From contig JACKNU010000001.1 in NCBI GenBank assembly GCA_024234675.1, positions 124,001 through 188,000 on the forward strand: a stretch of 64,000 nt of DNA, written 5' to 3'. The DNA comes from Pseudomonadales bacterium. Its GTDB lineage: Bacteria > Pseudomonadota > Gammaproteobacteria > Pseudomonadales > Halieaceae. Each line of letters starts with the position of its first letter. Position 1 is the stretch's first letter. The notes beneath the pieces were generated by a model. The model was not told the DNA's origin. It did no database searches and saw only the letters and a program-made list of their open reading frames with translations. Shown here in pieces: positions 35,501 to 44,322 of this stretch. The translations under genes were made by a program, and so were the position numbers.

Positions 35501-36197
35501 CGATATTGCCCTGCTGCTGGAGAACAACTTCAGGATTGTGGGTGATATGGTCAATGCCACCCTGGGTGGCGATCTGCAGCTGCTGCAGGTGCCGGGCAAA
35601 CCGCTGCAACTGTTTGGTAACCTCAATGTGATAGGGGGCGAGTTGCGCGCCTACCAACAGCGACTCCGCATCCAGCGCGGCACGGTCAGTTTTTCCGGTA
35701 CGCCCGAGAACCCGGAGTTGGACGTCAGCGCCCAGCGGGAGGTTCCCGCCGACAAGGTGGTGGTCGGTATCAGCCTCCAGGGTAGCCTCGATCAGCCGAA
35801 ACTGCAGGTTTTTTCCGAGCCGGTGATGTCCCAGGCCGACACCATGTCCTACCTCATACGCGGGCGCCCGGTGGATACCGGCGCCGGGGCGGACGGTATC
35901 GCCACGGCCCTGTCCCTGGGAACCGGGTTGGTCAACGAGACCCCCCTGGTCACCCAGCTCAATGAGATACCCGGGATCAGCAACCTGGCTTTCGGCGCGG
36001 AGGGTAGCGCGGAGGATACTGCCGCGACGGTGGGCGGCTATATCGGGGAGCGCCTCTACCTGTCCTACGGCATGGGTATCTACGAACCCATCAACGTGCT
36101 CACGGCGCGACTGTACCTGCAGACACGTCTGTGGCTGGAGGTGGTCAGCCGGCTGGAGAACTCGGTAGACCTGTACTATTCCTTCGACATCAAGTAA
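32505..36197 (+). CDS. tamB: TamB inner-membrane tethered bridge protein
   Basis: This 1230-residue partner of TamA has an N-terminal inner-membrane helix (LLRLLFWPLLLGLSVLLLL) and a long periplasmic beta-helical/AsmA-like body rich in LxLxL strands. The C-terminal DUF490/TamB domain includes ISNLAFGAEGSAEDTAATVGGYI and ends VDLYYSFDIK, matching the terminal beta strand of an outer-membrane-interacting segment. The start is translationally coupled to tamA. TamB-like proteins move phospholipids across the periplasm. Confidence 0.93.
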   Translation: MRLLLRLLFWPLLLGLSVLLLLPFTGGGTHWLLARVPAVAPLELEYAGGTLAGELQLRRLSWSDEDIRLDLRDAVLELDLRCLWRSVFCLQQLQARQLDIALLPSPDTADADPATDPGPAAEGLTVFPFRVEVPDLYLNGLRVQWQGGEWRQGLLEGAVSISGSTIHVPRAVVQEARLLLADTPTDTGPVELPEVNLPLELQVDGLLLQQADWDIYGWQDSLSSLQLQGNWRHTRLQLDSLQLRSTELGAAIAAGSLDFSGQWPLELGMDAFPMAWPQWPQPVERHLRLDVSGSVASLAVHLQVGGEVSTSARLQLDTLAPDLPFRLAAELDWPGQLELAGFMALPAELAELSLVAPLNLTVTGSLAEQQFQLSTAGSVPPYPELALNLGGGHRSGLLTVEDMRLGDAASSNTLWGSGELRYGERLEWSLALESGGLDLPPVNAAVDGRLQGQLQLDGWLAGEEWEATLSGVSLKGEVNGLPANITGYGGLGSDLVLRPSDLQARLNGAHLLLYKPRQAGDGARVELAVDDLGLWLPGSRGNLRLRALPGDDWAHIRLAGSLEGLAWEQVTVHAGRLEGDYYPGHEQSGLQLTLDGVGLGPLDLEQLSIDARDTSGKQAFRLAVLGDIEGRLAVAGGFDEQGRWSGQLEATSLQTPEGTWHLSEPVQLAADPDPWRLRVAGHCWYYQQSRICPGEALLGATGAASLEIYSGFDALSAFLPEYLEVSGALDATLAANWAPGAALDLQGRLQGRDLRVTRHFGAGESGSARWESLDAAVGRGPGGLELRASLFAQQQRRVALALQLPTQREGDLAGELQLEDMQLANLAPFFPGLSYLEGELRGGLALLGTLAEPLADGTIQLTGGRLALSGNPTELRDLELSLAAVGDSLAVRGGGLLGGGSLDISGELFSRPDWRLQLRVSGERQELLIPPYTQMLVSEELQLAMTGAELDLTGRVIVHEGILEHEQLPEGSVGLSGDVVEVDLDGSVLNESSDFLTRIDIALLLENNFRIVGDMVNATLGGDLQLLQVPGKPLQLFGNLNVIGGELRAYQQRLRIQRGTVSFSGTPENPELDVSAQREVPADKVVVGISLQGSLDQPKLQVFSEPVMSQADTMSYLIRGRPVDTGAGADGIATALSLGTGLVNETPLVTQLNEIPGISNLAFGAEGSAEDTAATVGGYIGERLYLSYGMGIYEPINVLTARLYLQTRLWLEVVSRLENSVDLYYSFDIK

Positions 36198-36401
36198 CGG
36201 CTCCCGGCGGCTGGGATTTTGCCGATGTTGGCATTATTCACATAGAAAATTTCCCGAAAAACTCCATAACATACTGATATATAACAATAAAAAAATTTGT
36301 GATTGAGTCGAGAGGCCAAAATTACCACAGCATTAGTATGTTTATTCTAACGCCGACTGGTTCAATGGACGCTCAAACCAAAACTTAGAGGAGGTTTGAA
36401 G

Positions 36402-36545
36402 ATGTTTATTCATACTATCGTGTACGTGATCCTGTCCATTCTGTCGGTGACAGCTGTTTATGCCGCCAGCATGCCCATTGCCAAGGACTCCCCGGAGGAC
36501 CAGCTGGCCTCCGAAAGTGACCAGGACAATACCGTCAGCCTCTAA
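36402..36545 (+). CDS. Short secreted or membrane peptide, 47 residues
   Basis: The frame has a strong GAGGAGG ribosome site eight bases before ATG 36402 and reads MFIHTIVYVILSILSVTAVYA, with a typical signal or membrane segment. An acidic tail SMPIAKDSPEDQLASESDQD and a TAA at 36543 follow. The upstream 200 bp are AT-rich (36230-36360) and probably hold its promoter. The function is unknown. The good ribosome site and signal-like start make it a real candidate rather than noise. Confidence 0.62.
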   Translation: MFIHTIVYVILSILSVTAVYAASMPIAKDSPEDQLASESDQDNTVSL

Positions 36546-36561
36546 TAACATGTTTTTTGGG

Positions 36562-36589
36562 ATGACCGCCGGCCCGCAGCGGCGGTCAT
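36562..36589. other. Hairpin after the short peptide gene
   Basis: ATGACCGCC (36562-36570) and GGCGGTCAT (36581-36589) form a perfect 9-bp stem with a 10-base loop. T residues lie before rather than after it, so it is not a standard terminator for rightward transcripts. Confidence 0.5.
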
Positions 36590-36696
36590 TACCCACTCCC
36601 CAATAACCCTGCACCGATGAAGTCCATAGCTTTGCCACCGGCCCTTGGGCATAATGCGAGCGACGTCTTTGCGCACTGGCGACAGGCTGCGGCTGC

Positions 36697-38388
36697 ATGT
36701 ATTACCAATATTTCGGGCTCAAGGAAGCGCCCTTCTCCATAGCGGTCAATCCCCGCTACCTGTTTATGAGCCCGCGCCACAGGGATGCCCTGGCGCATTT
36801 GCTCTATGGGGTTGGGGCCGGCGGCGGTTTTATTCTCCTCACCGGCGAGGTGGGCACGGGTAAAACCACCATCAACCGCTGCCTGCTGGAACAGTTACCC
36901 GACAATACCGACATCGCCATTATTCTCAACCCGGCGTTGAATGCGCTGGAGTTGCTCGCCACGGTCTGCGACGAACTGGTCATCGATTACGATCGCGACA
37001 ACCTTACCCTCAAGGCGCTTACCGACAAGTTGCACCATTTCCTGCTGGTGAATCACGTGCTCGGTCGCAAGACGGTGTTGTTGATCGATGAAGCCCAGCA
37101 CCTGGACTACGATGTGCTGGAGCAGGTCAGGTTGTTGACCAACCTGGAGACAAACAGCGAAAAGCTGCTGCAAATTATCCTGATAGGCCAGCCCGAGCTG
37201 GCCACCATGCTGGCCCGGCCGGAACTGCGCCAGCTGAATCAGCGCATCACCGCGCGCTACAATCTCGAGCCCCTCAACCTGGAGGAAACCAGCGCCTACA
37301 TCCGCCACCGCCTGCAGGTGGCGGGCATGGCGGCGGGGCAGGAGGTCTTTCCCCCGGCCGTGGTGCGCGGCATTCATCGCCGCACCCGCGGTATTCCGCG
37401 CCTGATCAACGTGGTATGCGACCGCATGCTGTTGGGCGCCTACGGGCGCAACCAGGACAAGACTGATTTGTCGCTGCTGCGCCTGGCCGCGCGCGAAGTC
37501 ATGGGAGAGGAGGCACAGGCGCCTGCTCCGCGCGCCTCTGTCCGCCTTGCGTGGTCCCTCGCCGCTGCGGTGCTGCTGCTGGCCGGTGCCGCCGGTTGGT
37601 GGCTGCTGGAGCGCTCCCGGTGGGATATGGATTCCCTGTTCAGCCGGCAGCCGAGCCTCGCGGTCGAACCGGCGCCGGCCGGGCCGCCCCCGGTGCCTGC
37701 CCAGGTGGCGCCTGTGGAGCCCGAACCCGTGGTCGCGGCCAGCAGCACCGCCGAGGCCCCGCCACAGGACGATTGGTTACTGCCCCCGCTGGAGGCGCTC
37801 ACGACCCTGTGGTCTCTGTACTCGAGTGCGGCGCTGCCGCTGAACCTGTGCGCCGGCGAGAAGCAGGAAGAGCTGGTCTGCGTATCCGGTTATGCCGGCA
37901 CCTGGGACGAGCTGGCGCCATTCGATCGACCCCTGTTACTGGATATGATAACCCCCGAGCGGTTTGCCGCGGCCACCCTGTTGCTGGGCATGGATGAACG
38001 CAGCGCCTGGGTGGCGACAGCAAACGGGCCCGCGCTGGTGGAACTCGGTGAGCTGGGGCTGTCCTGGTCGGGAAGCTACCGCCTGTTGTGGCATCCCCCG
38101 CCCGGCTATTCACAGAGCCTGGCCCTGGATGACGACAGTGCGGTGGTGGCCAGGATAGCGGACCTGTTCGCGCGCCTGGACGGCCAGGAGCAGGCCCTCG
38201 CGGGGACACGGTTTACGCCCGCCCTGCAAACCCGGGTGCGCTTGTTCCAGCAGGAACAGGGCCTCAAGGACGATGGCGTCGTGGGCATGCAGACTTTGCT
38301 CAGGCTCAACGAGCGACTCGGTATCAGCCCCACAGCGGCCCAGGCCAGGGCGAGGCTGGAGACGGCAGCCACGGTGTCCGCGCCGTGA
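36697..38388 (+). CDS. exeA: ExeA/GspA-type AAA+ ATPase with peptidoglycan-binding domain
   Basis: This 563-residue ExeA/GspA-like protein has an N-terminal ATPase with Walker A TGEVGTGKTT (residues ~50-59) and Walker B VLLIDEAQHL, sensor GQPEL, and winged-helix segment. A membrane helix (LAWSLAAAVLLLAGAAGWW) follows at about 288-306, then a periplasmic Pro/Ala linker and a C-terminal peptidoglycan-binding repeat (LQTRVRLFQQEQGLKDDGVVGMQTLLRL). With GspB downstream it localises and assembles the type II secretin. No other T2SS genes are in the window. Confidence 0.92.
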   Translation: MYYQYFGLKEAPFSIAVNPRYLFMSPRHRDALAHLLYGVGAGGGFILLTGEVGTGKTTINRCLLEQLPDNTDIAIILNPALNALELLATVCDELVIDYDRDNLTLKALTDKLHHFLLVNHVLGRKTVLLIDEAQHLDYDVLEQVRLLTNLETNSEKLLQIILIGQPELATMLARPELRQLNQRITARYNLEPLNLEETSAYIRHRLQVAGMAAGQEVFPPAVVRGIHRRTRGIPRLINVVCDRMLLGAYGRNQDKTDLSLLRLAAREVMGEEAQAPAPRASVRLAWSLAAAVLLLAGAAGWWLLERSRWDMDSLFSRQPSLAVEPAPAGPPPVPAQVAPVEPEPVVAASSTAEAPPQDDWLLPPLEALTTLWSLYSSAALPLNLCAGEKQEELVCVSGYAGTWDELAPFDRPLLLDMITPERFAAATLLLGMDERSAWVATANGPALVELGELGLSWSGSYRLLWHPPPGYSQSLALDDDSAVVARIADLFARLDGQEQALAGTRFTPALQTRVRLFQQEQGLKDDGVVGMQTLLRLNERLGISPTAAQARARLETAATVSAP

Positions 38389-38422
38389 TAACCGGCCGCT
38401 ATTACCCCAGGGAGGCCCCGAC

Positions 38423-39370
38423 GTGTCGCTGATCCTCGATGCCCTCAACCGCTCCCGCAATGACGCCCAGCAGGTTCCCGGCCTGGCTACTTCCTATGAC
38501 GTCGGCAGCAGCCCCCGGACGACCGGCTGGCGCGGCTGGCTGCTGCCCGGCGCCCTGGTGGTCGCCGTACTGCTGATTATCTGGCTGTTGTGGGAGCGCA
38601 GCGGCGACCGGGCTGCGGCCCCCCCCGCGGAATCGCCAGCACCGGCTCCCGGTGCCGCGGCGATCGCCCCCGCGCCTGTCCCGGCGTCACCCCCCGCAGG
38701 GCCTGCGCCGACAGCCGAACCTGCGCACACAGCCGAACCTGAGCCCGCAACTGCACCCGCGGTGGCGTCCGTGCCGGCAATGGCTGCGGCGGAGCGCGGT
38801 GGTGCAGCCTCGGCCGGGTCGGCGCCATTGCCGGGGGCAGGGGTGGCCACGCCAGCGGATTCGGCGGCGGAGGTGGCCGAGGGATCGGCGCGGAGGGCGG
38901 ACTCCGCCTCCGCCAGCGTGGCTGCCCTGTACCGGCAACAGCAACTCGCCCGGCGGGAGGTGCCGGCTGCCGCCAGTGCGAAACAAGCCGCTGGTCCCGA
39001 GGTATATACCGCTGCCGAACCGGCGGCCCCCGCTGCCAGGGCGGTACAGGAACAGCCGATCGATATCGGCGAACTACTCGAGATGGCCGAAGACGAACTG
39101 GAGAATGCCCGCCTGGCGGAACACCCGGCGCCTTTTCTCAGCGCGCTGTCCCAGCAGACCAAGGACACCATTCCCACACTGCTTTACCAGGCTCACGACT
39201 ATACCGGCAGGAAGGCCGATTCCTTTGTGCTCATCAATGGCAAAACCCTGAAGCCGGGCGATTCCAGCAAGGGGGTGCGGGTGGACGAGATCCTGCCCGA
39301 TTCGGTGGTGTTGAGTTTTCAGGGCACCCAGTTCCGCCTGCGCGCCCTCAACAGCTGGGTGAATCTATAA
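38423..39370 (+). CDS. gspB: GspB-type secretin assembly protein
   Basis: From GTG 38423 the product has 315 residues. The N-terminus SLILDALNRSRND is the family signature. A membrane helix (LLPGALVVAVLLIIWLLW) follows, then a long Ala/Pro-rich linker and the C-terminal GspB domain (TLLYQAHDYTGRKADSFVLINGKTLKPGDSSKG to LRALNSWVNL). It partners ExeA in targeting the type II secretin through the cell wall. GGGAGG precedes the GTG. Confidence 0.9.
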   Translation: MSLILDALNRSRNDAQQVPGLATSYDVGSSPRTTGWRGWLLPGALVVAVLLIIWLLWERSGDRAAAPPAESPAPAPGAAAIAPAPVPASPPAGPAPTAEPAHTAEPEPATAPAVASVPAMAAAERGGAASAGSAPLPGAGVATPADSAAEVAEGSARRADSASASVAALYRQQQLARREVPAAASAKQAAGPEVYTAAEPAAPAARAVQEQPIDIGELLEMAEDELENARLAEHPAPFLSALSQQTKDTIPTLLYQAHDYTGRKADSFVLINGKTLKPGDSSKGVRVDEILPDSVVLSFQGTQFRLRALNSWVNL

Positions 39371-39403
39371 CCTGGCAGTCCAGCCGCGAAGTGCCCGCGG
39401 CGC

Positions 39404-40795
39404 TTACAGGCCCAGGTAGTCGCTGAGAATGGTAAAAATATCCCGCTGCTGCAGGTAGGGCGGCACCCGCCCCAGCGCCTCGACGTTCCCGAACAGCGGT
39501 ACGTTGGCGCCGGTGTGCTCCTCATGGCTGAAATTGTTGGTGGCATAGTTTATCGCCATCAGGCCGCCCTCGGGCGTTGCGACCAGCACCAGTTGTCCCG
39601 GGGTGTAGATTGGAATGGGGTAGGCTGCATACAGGCTTTCCACTGGTACCATCTGCGCCGCATGGCTGTGATCGGCCGTCACCAGCACCAGGGTGCCGGG
39701 GTGCCCGCTGGCGAAGTCCAGGGCGCTGGCCAGTGCCTCCTCCAATTGCTGCAACTCGCCGATGGAGCCGCAGGCCTTGCGCTCATGTGCCTGCTTGTCG
39801 ATGGAAGCGGATTCCACTAGCAGCAGGAACCCCCGCTGGTTGTCGCGCGACAGGCTGGCCAGGGCCGCATCGGTCATCTGCTTTAGCGAGGGCACGCTGG
39901 CGGCATCGGGGTTCGTCACACAGCGCATGGGTGCCGGCATGCTTACCGAGCCCAGGTAGTGGTGCAGCCTGTTGAGCAGGCTCGGCTGTGGCGGCTCCGC
40001 CGCTCTGCCGTTTTCGCCCTGCAGGCGCACGGGCATCGTGCCCGGGGAGAACAGCCCCAGCACCCGGCCATCGGGGTCGCTCGCGGCGAGTTCTGCACTG
40101 TCGACCACCAGCTGGAAACCCTGTTGGCTGGCGAGCTCAAGTACCGAATAGCTTGCGCCCTCCGCGCTGGGCGTAAAATATTTGCGACCCCCGCCGAGCA
40201 GAATATGCAGCGAGGACTCCGCCAGTTGCTCGGCGATCGAACCGCGGCCGCCGTTGGCTTTCAGGTCCGCCGGGCAACCGCCCAGGGGAATCCCCCGGTA
40301 GTTTATATCCACCATCCTGTCCGGAGCCTGGCACAGGCGCATGCTGACATGACTGGCGAAGGCCGCGGGGGTGGCATCGGTGACGCTTGCCGTGGTGACG
40401 ATACCGGTGCGCAGTCCCCTGGCCGCGGCCAGTTCCGCGATAGTGGGCAGGTCCAGGTCGCTGCCGGCGCTGGTGGCGATGCGGCCGCGACTGGTGGTGA
40501 CGCCGGTGGCGATGCTGGTAGCGGTATTGGCCGAATCAGCGACATACACCGGGGCGCCATCCTGCTTGTCCTCGATAGTCAGCACCCCGACGGCCGCGCG
40601 CAGCGGCAGTTCGTCCAGCAACAGCTTTCCGCTCGCGCCGCGCAGGTAGTTGCGGGCGATGCTGATCTGCTGGTCGTCCATGCCATCACCGATGATCAGG
40701 ATCACGTTGCGCGGAGGGGCGCCGGCAGCGGCCGGCGCTGCCGTGGCGGCAAAAAGCTGGCTACACAAGATAATGGCGGTGATGAAAAAACGCAT
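39404..40795 (-). CDS. phoA: Alkaline phosphatase (periplasmic)
   Basis: This 463-residue alkaline phosphatase superfamily enzyme has a signal peptide (FFITAIILCSQLFAATAA). Metal and active-site motifs are VILIIGDGMDD, the nucleophile Ser in VADSANTATSIATG, SASIDKQAHE, VTADHSHAAQM, and HTGANVPLFG near the end. Start ATG 40795 (MRFF) begins the signal peptide; an open frame further upstream lacks it. It releases phosphate from organic phosphates. Regulation by PhoB is likely from the family, but no Pho box was identified. Confidence 0.92.
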   Translation of the reverse strand: MRFFITAIILCSQLFAATAAPAAAGAPPRNVILIIGDGMDDQQISIARNYLRGASGKLLLDELPLRAAVGVLTIEDKQDGAPVYVADSANTATSIATGVTTSRGRIATSAGSDLDLPTIAELAAARGLRTGIVTTASVTDATPAAFASHVSMRLCQAPDRMVDINYRGIPLGGCPADLKANGGRGSIAEQLAESSLHILLGGGRKYFTPSAEGASYSVLELASQQGFQLVVDSAELAASDPDGRVLGLFSPGTMPVRLQGENGRAAEPPQPSLLNRLHHYLGSVSMPAPMRCVTNPDAASVPSLKQMTDAALASLSRDNQRGFLLLVESASIDKQAHERKACGSIGELQQLEEALASALDFASGHPGTLVLVTADHSHAAQMVPVESLYAAYPIPIYTPGQLVLVATPEGGLMAINYATNNFSHEEHTGANVPLFGNVEALGRVPPYLQQRDIFTILSDYLGL

Positions 40796-41047
40796 ATTGC
40801 GATCCGGTCCAGGTCTGGAAGAAAGGCGGCGCGGAGGGCCGCGCCGGTGCGCATTATGCACCAAGCGCGCTGCGGTTGCCCGCCGGCGCGCTAGCGAAAG
40901 TCCTCGCATGCCTTAACCTTTTGACCTCACTGTGGCAGGATTCGCCCTGCGGTCGCCAACCCGGTCGGCCGCGGCCTGGATGCCAATGCATCAGCGGGCA
41001 GGCCACATCGATAATAACGACCTCCATTGCGAGGCGAGGCATGTGCA

Positions 41048-41386
41048 ATGAAAATGATTACAGCGGTTATCAAGCCCTTCAAGCTCGATGACGTGCGCGA
41101 TGCGCTGCACCAGATCGGCATCGCGGGCATGACCGTGGAGGAGGTCAAAGGCTATGGCCGCCAGAAGGGGCATACCGAACTCTACCGCGGCGCCGAGTAC
41201 GTCGTGGAGTTCCAGCCCAAAGTCAAACTGCAGATAGCGCTGAGCGACCAACTGGTGGATGCGGCTATCGAAGCGATTTGCAGTTCGGCCAATACCGGCA
41301 AGATCGGCGATGGCAAGATTTTTGTCACCCCGCTGGAACAGAGTATCCGTATTCGCACGGGTGAGACCGGAGAGGACGCGCTGTGA
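41048..41386 (+). CDS. glnK: PII nitrogen regulatory protein GlnK
   Basis: This 112-residue PII signal protein has MITAVIKPFKLDDVRDAL, the T-loop VKGYGRQKGHTELYRGAEY with the uridylylatable Tyr51, and the ATP-binding segments KIGDGKIFVTPLEQSIRIRTGE. It senses ATP/ADP and 2-oxoglutarate and blocks AmtB when nitrogen is plentiful. The amtB start overlaps the stop, the usual glnK-amtB operon. Upstream (40810-41047) I found no convincing sigma54 box. Confidence 0.95.
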   Translation: MKMITAVIKPFKLDDVRDALHQIGIAGMTVEEVKGYGRQKGHTELYRGAEYVVEFQPKVKLQIALSDQLVDAAIEAICSSANTGKIGDGKIFVTPLEQSIRIRTGETGEDAL

Positions 41387-42705
41387 TGACCAGGACTGTT
41401 ATGAGGAAACTCTGTTCAAGGCTGCTGCCGGTAGCCGCGCTGTTGATATCGACGGCCGCGAACGCCCAGGAAATCGATGGCGGCGATACCGCCTGGATTC
41501 TCACCGCCACGGCGCTGGTGCTGTTCATGACCATCCCGGGCCTGTCGCTGTTCTACGCCGGCCTGGTGCGTTCCAAGAATGTGCTGTCGGTGCTGATGCA
41601 GTGTTTTACCCTCACTTGCCTGATGTCGCTGGTGTGGTTCGCCATCGGCTATACCCTTGCCTTCGGCAGCGACGGCGTGGAGCAGGGCAGGTGGATAGGC
41701 GACCTTGGCAACATGTTCTTCGCCAGTATCGGCATGGACTCCGTTAACGGCACGATACCCGCCACCCTGTTCGCCATTTTCCAGATGACCTTTGCCATTA
41801 TCACCCCGGCGCTGATCGTCGGCGCCTTCGCGGAGCGCATGCGCTTTTCCGCCATGCTGCTGTTCAGCACCCTGTGGATGGTGCTGGTGTATGCGCCGGT
41901 TTGCCACTGGGTCTGGGGCGGCGGCTGGCTGGGTGAACTGGGCCTGCAGGACTTCGCCGGGGGCACCGTGGTGCATATCACCGCGGCGGCCGCCGCACTG
42001 GTCGCGGCGATCATTATTGGACCGCGCAAGGGGTTTGGCAGCGTGGCCATGCCCCCTCACAACCTGACCCTGACCGTGACCGGCGCGGGTATGTTGTGGG
42101 TGGGTTGGTTCGGTTTCAACGCCGGCTCTGCCGTGGCTGCCAATGGCAGCGCGGCCATGGCCATGCTGGTCACCCACCTCTCGGCCTCCGCCGGTGCCCT
42201 GTCATGGATGGCCATGGAATGGATACGCCACGGCAAACCCTCGGTACTGGGTATCGTCACCGGAATGGTAGCGGGGCTGGGCACCATCACCCCGGCCTCG
42301 GGCTCGGTGGGGCCGGCGGCGGCCGTCGTCATCGGACTCACTGCGGGTGTCGTGTGTTATTTCGCCACCAACTTCCTGCGCAACACCCTGCGCATAGACG
42401 ACAGCCTGGACGTGTTTCCGGTACATGGGGTGGGCGGCATACTGGGCACCTTGCTGGCCGGTATCTTCTGCTCCACGCAGCTGGGGATTTTCAGCGGCAA
42501 CGGGTTCTCCGACGGCATCGACAGCATAGGCGGGCAACTGGCCGTGCAGGCCACCGGGGTGGTTGCGACGCTGGTCTATACCGTGGTGGTGACCAGCGTG
42601 CTGCTTAAGCTGGTAGGTCTCGTGGTAGGCCTGAGAGTGGACGGCGACCAGGAAACCCAGGGCCTGGACCTGGTGCTGCACGACGAACGCGGTTACGACC
42701 TGTAG
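41386..42705 (+). CDS. amtB: Ammonium transporter AmtB
   Basis: From ATG 41386 the product has 439 residues, with an N-terminal signal peptide (LLPVAALLISTAANA) and eleven membrane helices. Conserved pore motifs are FYAGLVRSKNVLS, VCHWVWGGGWL (first twin His region), and the second His in VFPVHGVGGILG. The final segment (VGLRVDGDQETQGLDLVLHDERGYDL) is the cytoplasmic tail that binds GlnK. GTG 41383 is an alternative start. It forms an operon with glnK. Confidence 0.95.
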   Translation: MTRTVMRKLCSRLLPVAALLISTAANAQEIDGGDTAWILTATALVLFMTIPGLSLFYAGLVRSKNVLSVLMQCFTLTCLMSLVWFAIGYTLAFGSDGVEQGRWIGDLGNMFFASIGMDSVNGTIPATLFAIFQMTFAIITPALIVGAFAERMRFSAMLLFSTLWMVLVYAPVCHWVWGGGWLGELGLQDFAGGTVVHITAAAAALVAAIIIGPRKGFGSVAMPPHNLTLTVTGAGMLWVGWFGFNAGSAVAANGSAAMAMLVTHLSASAGALSWMAMEWIRHGKPSVLGIVTGMVAGLGTITPASGSVGPAAAVVIGLTAGVVCYFATNFLRNTLRIDDSLDVFPVHGVGGILGTLLAGIFCSTQLGIFSGNGFSDGIDSIGGQLAVQATGVVATLVYTVVVTSVLLKLVGLVVGLRVDGDQETQGLDLVLHDERGYDL

Positions 42706-42740
42706 CGGCGCCCGGTGGCTATCAGCAAGGGGGCGCAGCT

Positions 42741-44249
42741 CTAGCTGATAGCCAGCTTCAGCTCCATCTTCGCCATCGCGGCCTGCTCCTGGGTAAGCTC
42801 CGAGGCGGTCAGGGGGTGTTCTTCCAGCCAGCCCGAGGGGAAGGAGAGCGCCAGGCTGTCCGGCCCTGAATCCAGGGCAAAGTCGGGGAGCCGCTCCAGT
42901 TTTTCCACGTGCTTGAAACACATGGCCAACCGTATGATGCACACCAGGCGCTGCATCCGCGGGATATCCGCTTTGGCTATATCGGCAAAGTACTCGTCGA
43001 TCACCTTGCCGCGCTGGCACAGGGCGAGCACCGCGAGCTGTTCCTGTTCCTCCTGGGAAAACCCCGGCAGGTCGGCATTGCGCAATACGTACGCGGAGTG
43101 GCGGTTGAAGTGCTTGTGGGCAATCGCCATGCCGATTTCATGCGTGTGAGCCGCCCAGCGCAGCAGTTCCCAGTCTGCGGTGGTGAGTTGCCACTCCTGG
43201 CGCGTGGCGGTGAAGAAGACCCGCGCGCGGCGCTCGACAATACTCGCCGTGTCGGCATCCACGGAGTAGCGTTGCATCAACGCGTTTACGGTGCGTTCCC
43301 GGACATCCTCGTGGGTCAGCCTGCCCATCAGGTCGTAGATCACGCCTTCGCGCAGGGCGCCGCTGGAGGTGCGCATATGGGTGATACCCAGGGCATCGAA
43401 CAGGGCGCTGATAATGGCGACGCCGGGCAGGATGACATTGCGCCGCTGGGTGGCCAGGCCCTCCAGGTCGATACTGTCTATGGTGTCGAATTGCAGCAGT
43501 TTCTCCTCCAGCAGGCGCAGTCCGGCCCTATCGATGCCGCTGTCGCTCCAGCCGTGCTGGGTGAGCAGGGCATCGATGGCGCGCAGGGTGCCCGAGGAGC
43601 CCACGCAGTCCTCCCAGTAGCGGGCGTGGAACTGGTGGCGCACAGGCGCCAGGCACAGGCGCGCCTCCTCATAGGCGCGGCGATAGTTCTCGCGGCTGAT
43701 CAGGCCCCGTGGAAAACAGGACCCGGCAAAGGAGACGCAGCCCATCTGCAGGCTCTCCAGGCGCTGGGGCTCGAAGCGCTGGCCGATGATCAGTTCCGTG
43801 CTGCCTCCGCCGATGTCGATCACGAGGCGGGATTGCACGTCATCAGCCAGGGTGTGCGCGACGCCCAGGTACACCAGCCGCGCCTCCTCGCGTCCGTAGA
43901 TTACGTCGATGCGGGTACCCAGGATGCGCCGCGCTGGCACCGTGAACTCCCGCCTGTTGTCGGCCATTCGCAGGGCGTTGGTGCCCACGGCCCGCACCCG
44001 CTCCGGTTCCACGCTGCCCAGTAATTGGGCGAAGCGCCCCAGGCAGTCCAGGCCACGCTCGATGGCCTCCTGGGACAAATGACCATCCTCCAGGCCCGCA
44101 CCCAACTGCACCTTCTCCGCGAGCGCCTCCACGGGGCGCATTTCCCCGTGCTCTATCTTGGCGATGATCAAGTGAAAGGAGTTGCTGCCGAGGTCCAGGG
44201 CTGCCAGCAGGCTGCCGTCGGGTAGGGTGTCCACTGTGTTGTCAGTCAA
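42741..44249 (-). CDS. ppx: Exopolyphosphatase Ppx/GppA
   Basis: This 502-residue actin-like-fold phosphatase removes terminal phosphate from polyphosphate or pppGpp. Motifs include ALDLGSNSFHLIIAKIEHGEM (phosphate 1), VGTNALRMADNR, VIDIGGGSTELIIG (phosphate 2), and the C-terminal HD-like region (RWAAHTHEIGMAIAHKHFNRHSAYVL). Length matches Ppx (about 500) better than the short GppA-type. Together with the polyphosphate:AMP phosphotransferase and PhoA it points to active phosphate storage. Confidence 0.93.
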   Translation of the reverse strand: MTDNTVDTLPDGSLLAALDLGSNSFHLIIAKIEHGEMRPVEALAEKVQLGAGLEDGHLSQEAIERGLDCLGRFAQLLGSVEPERVRAVGTNALRMADNRREFTVPARRILGTRIDVIYGREEARLVYLGVAHTLADDVQSRLVIDIGGGSTELIIGQRFEPQRLESLQMGCVSFAGSCFPRGLISRENYRRAYEEARLCLAPVRHQFHARYWEDCVGSSGTLRAIDALLTQHGWSDSGIDRAGLRLLEEKLLQFDTIDSIDLEGLATQRRNVILPGVAIISALFDALGITHMRTSSGALREGVIYDLMGRLTHEDVRERTVNALMQRYSVDADTASIVERRARVFFTATRQEWQLTTADWELLRWAAHTHEIGMAIAHKHFNRHSAYVLRNADLPGFSQEEQEQLAVLALCQRGKVIDEYFADIAKADIPRMQRLVCIIRLAMCFKHVEKLERLPDFALDSGPDSLALSFPSGWLEEHPLTASELTQEQAAMAKMELKLAIS

Positions 44250-44322
44250 GTCGGGTTGTTCCCTGGCGTGGGCTGGAGTGGGTGTAGGGTAATGGATAAT
44301 GGCGGTCGGCGCACGACCGCTG

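Noticed and set aside
36562..36589. Hairpin as intrinsic terminator for the short peptide gene
   Set aside because: The T run precedes the stem rather than following it.
40900..41047. Possible sigma54 promoter upstream of glnK (TGGCAGGATTCGCC)
   Set aside because: The GG-to-GC spacing is 10 rather than the required 12 bases, and a second GG-GC candidate also fails.
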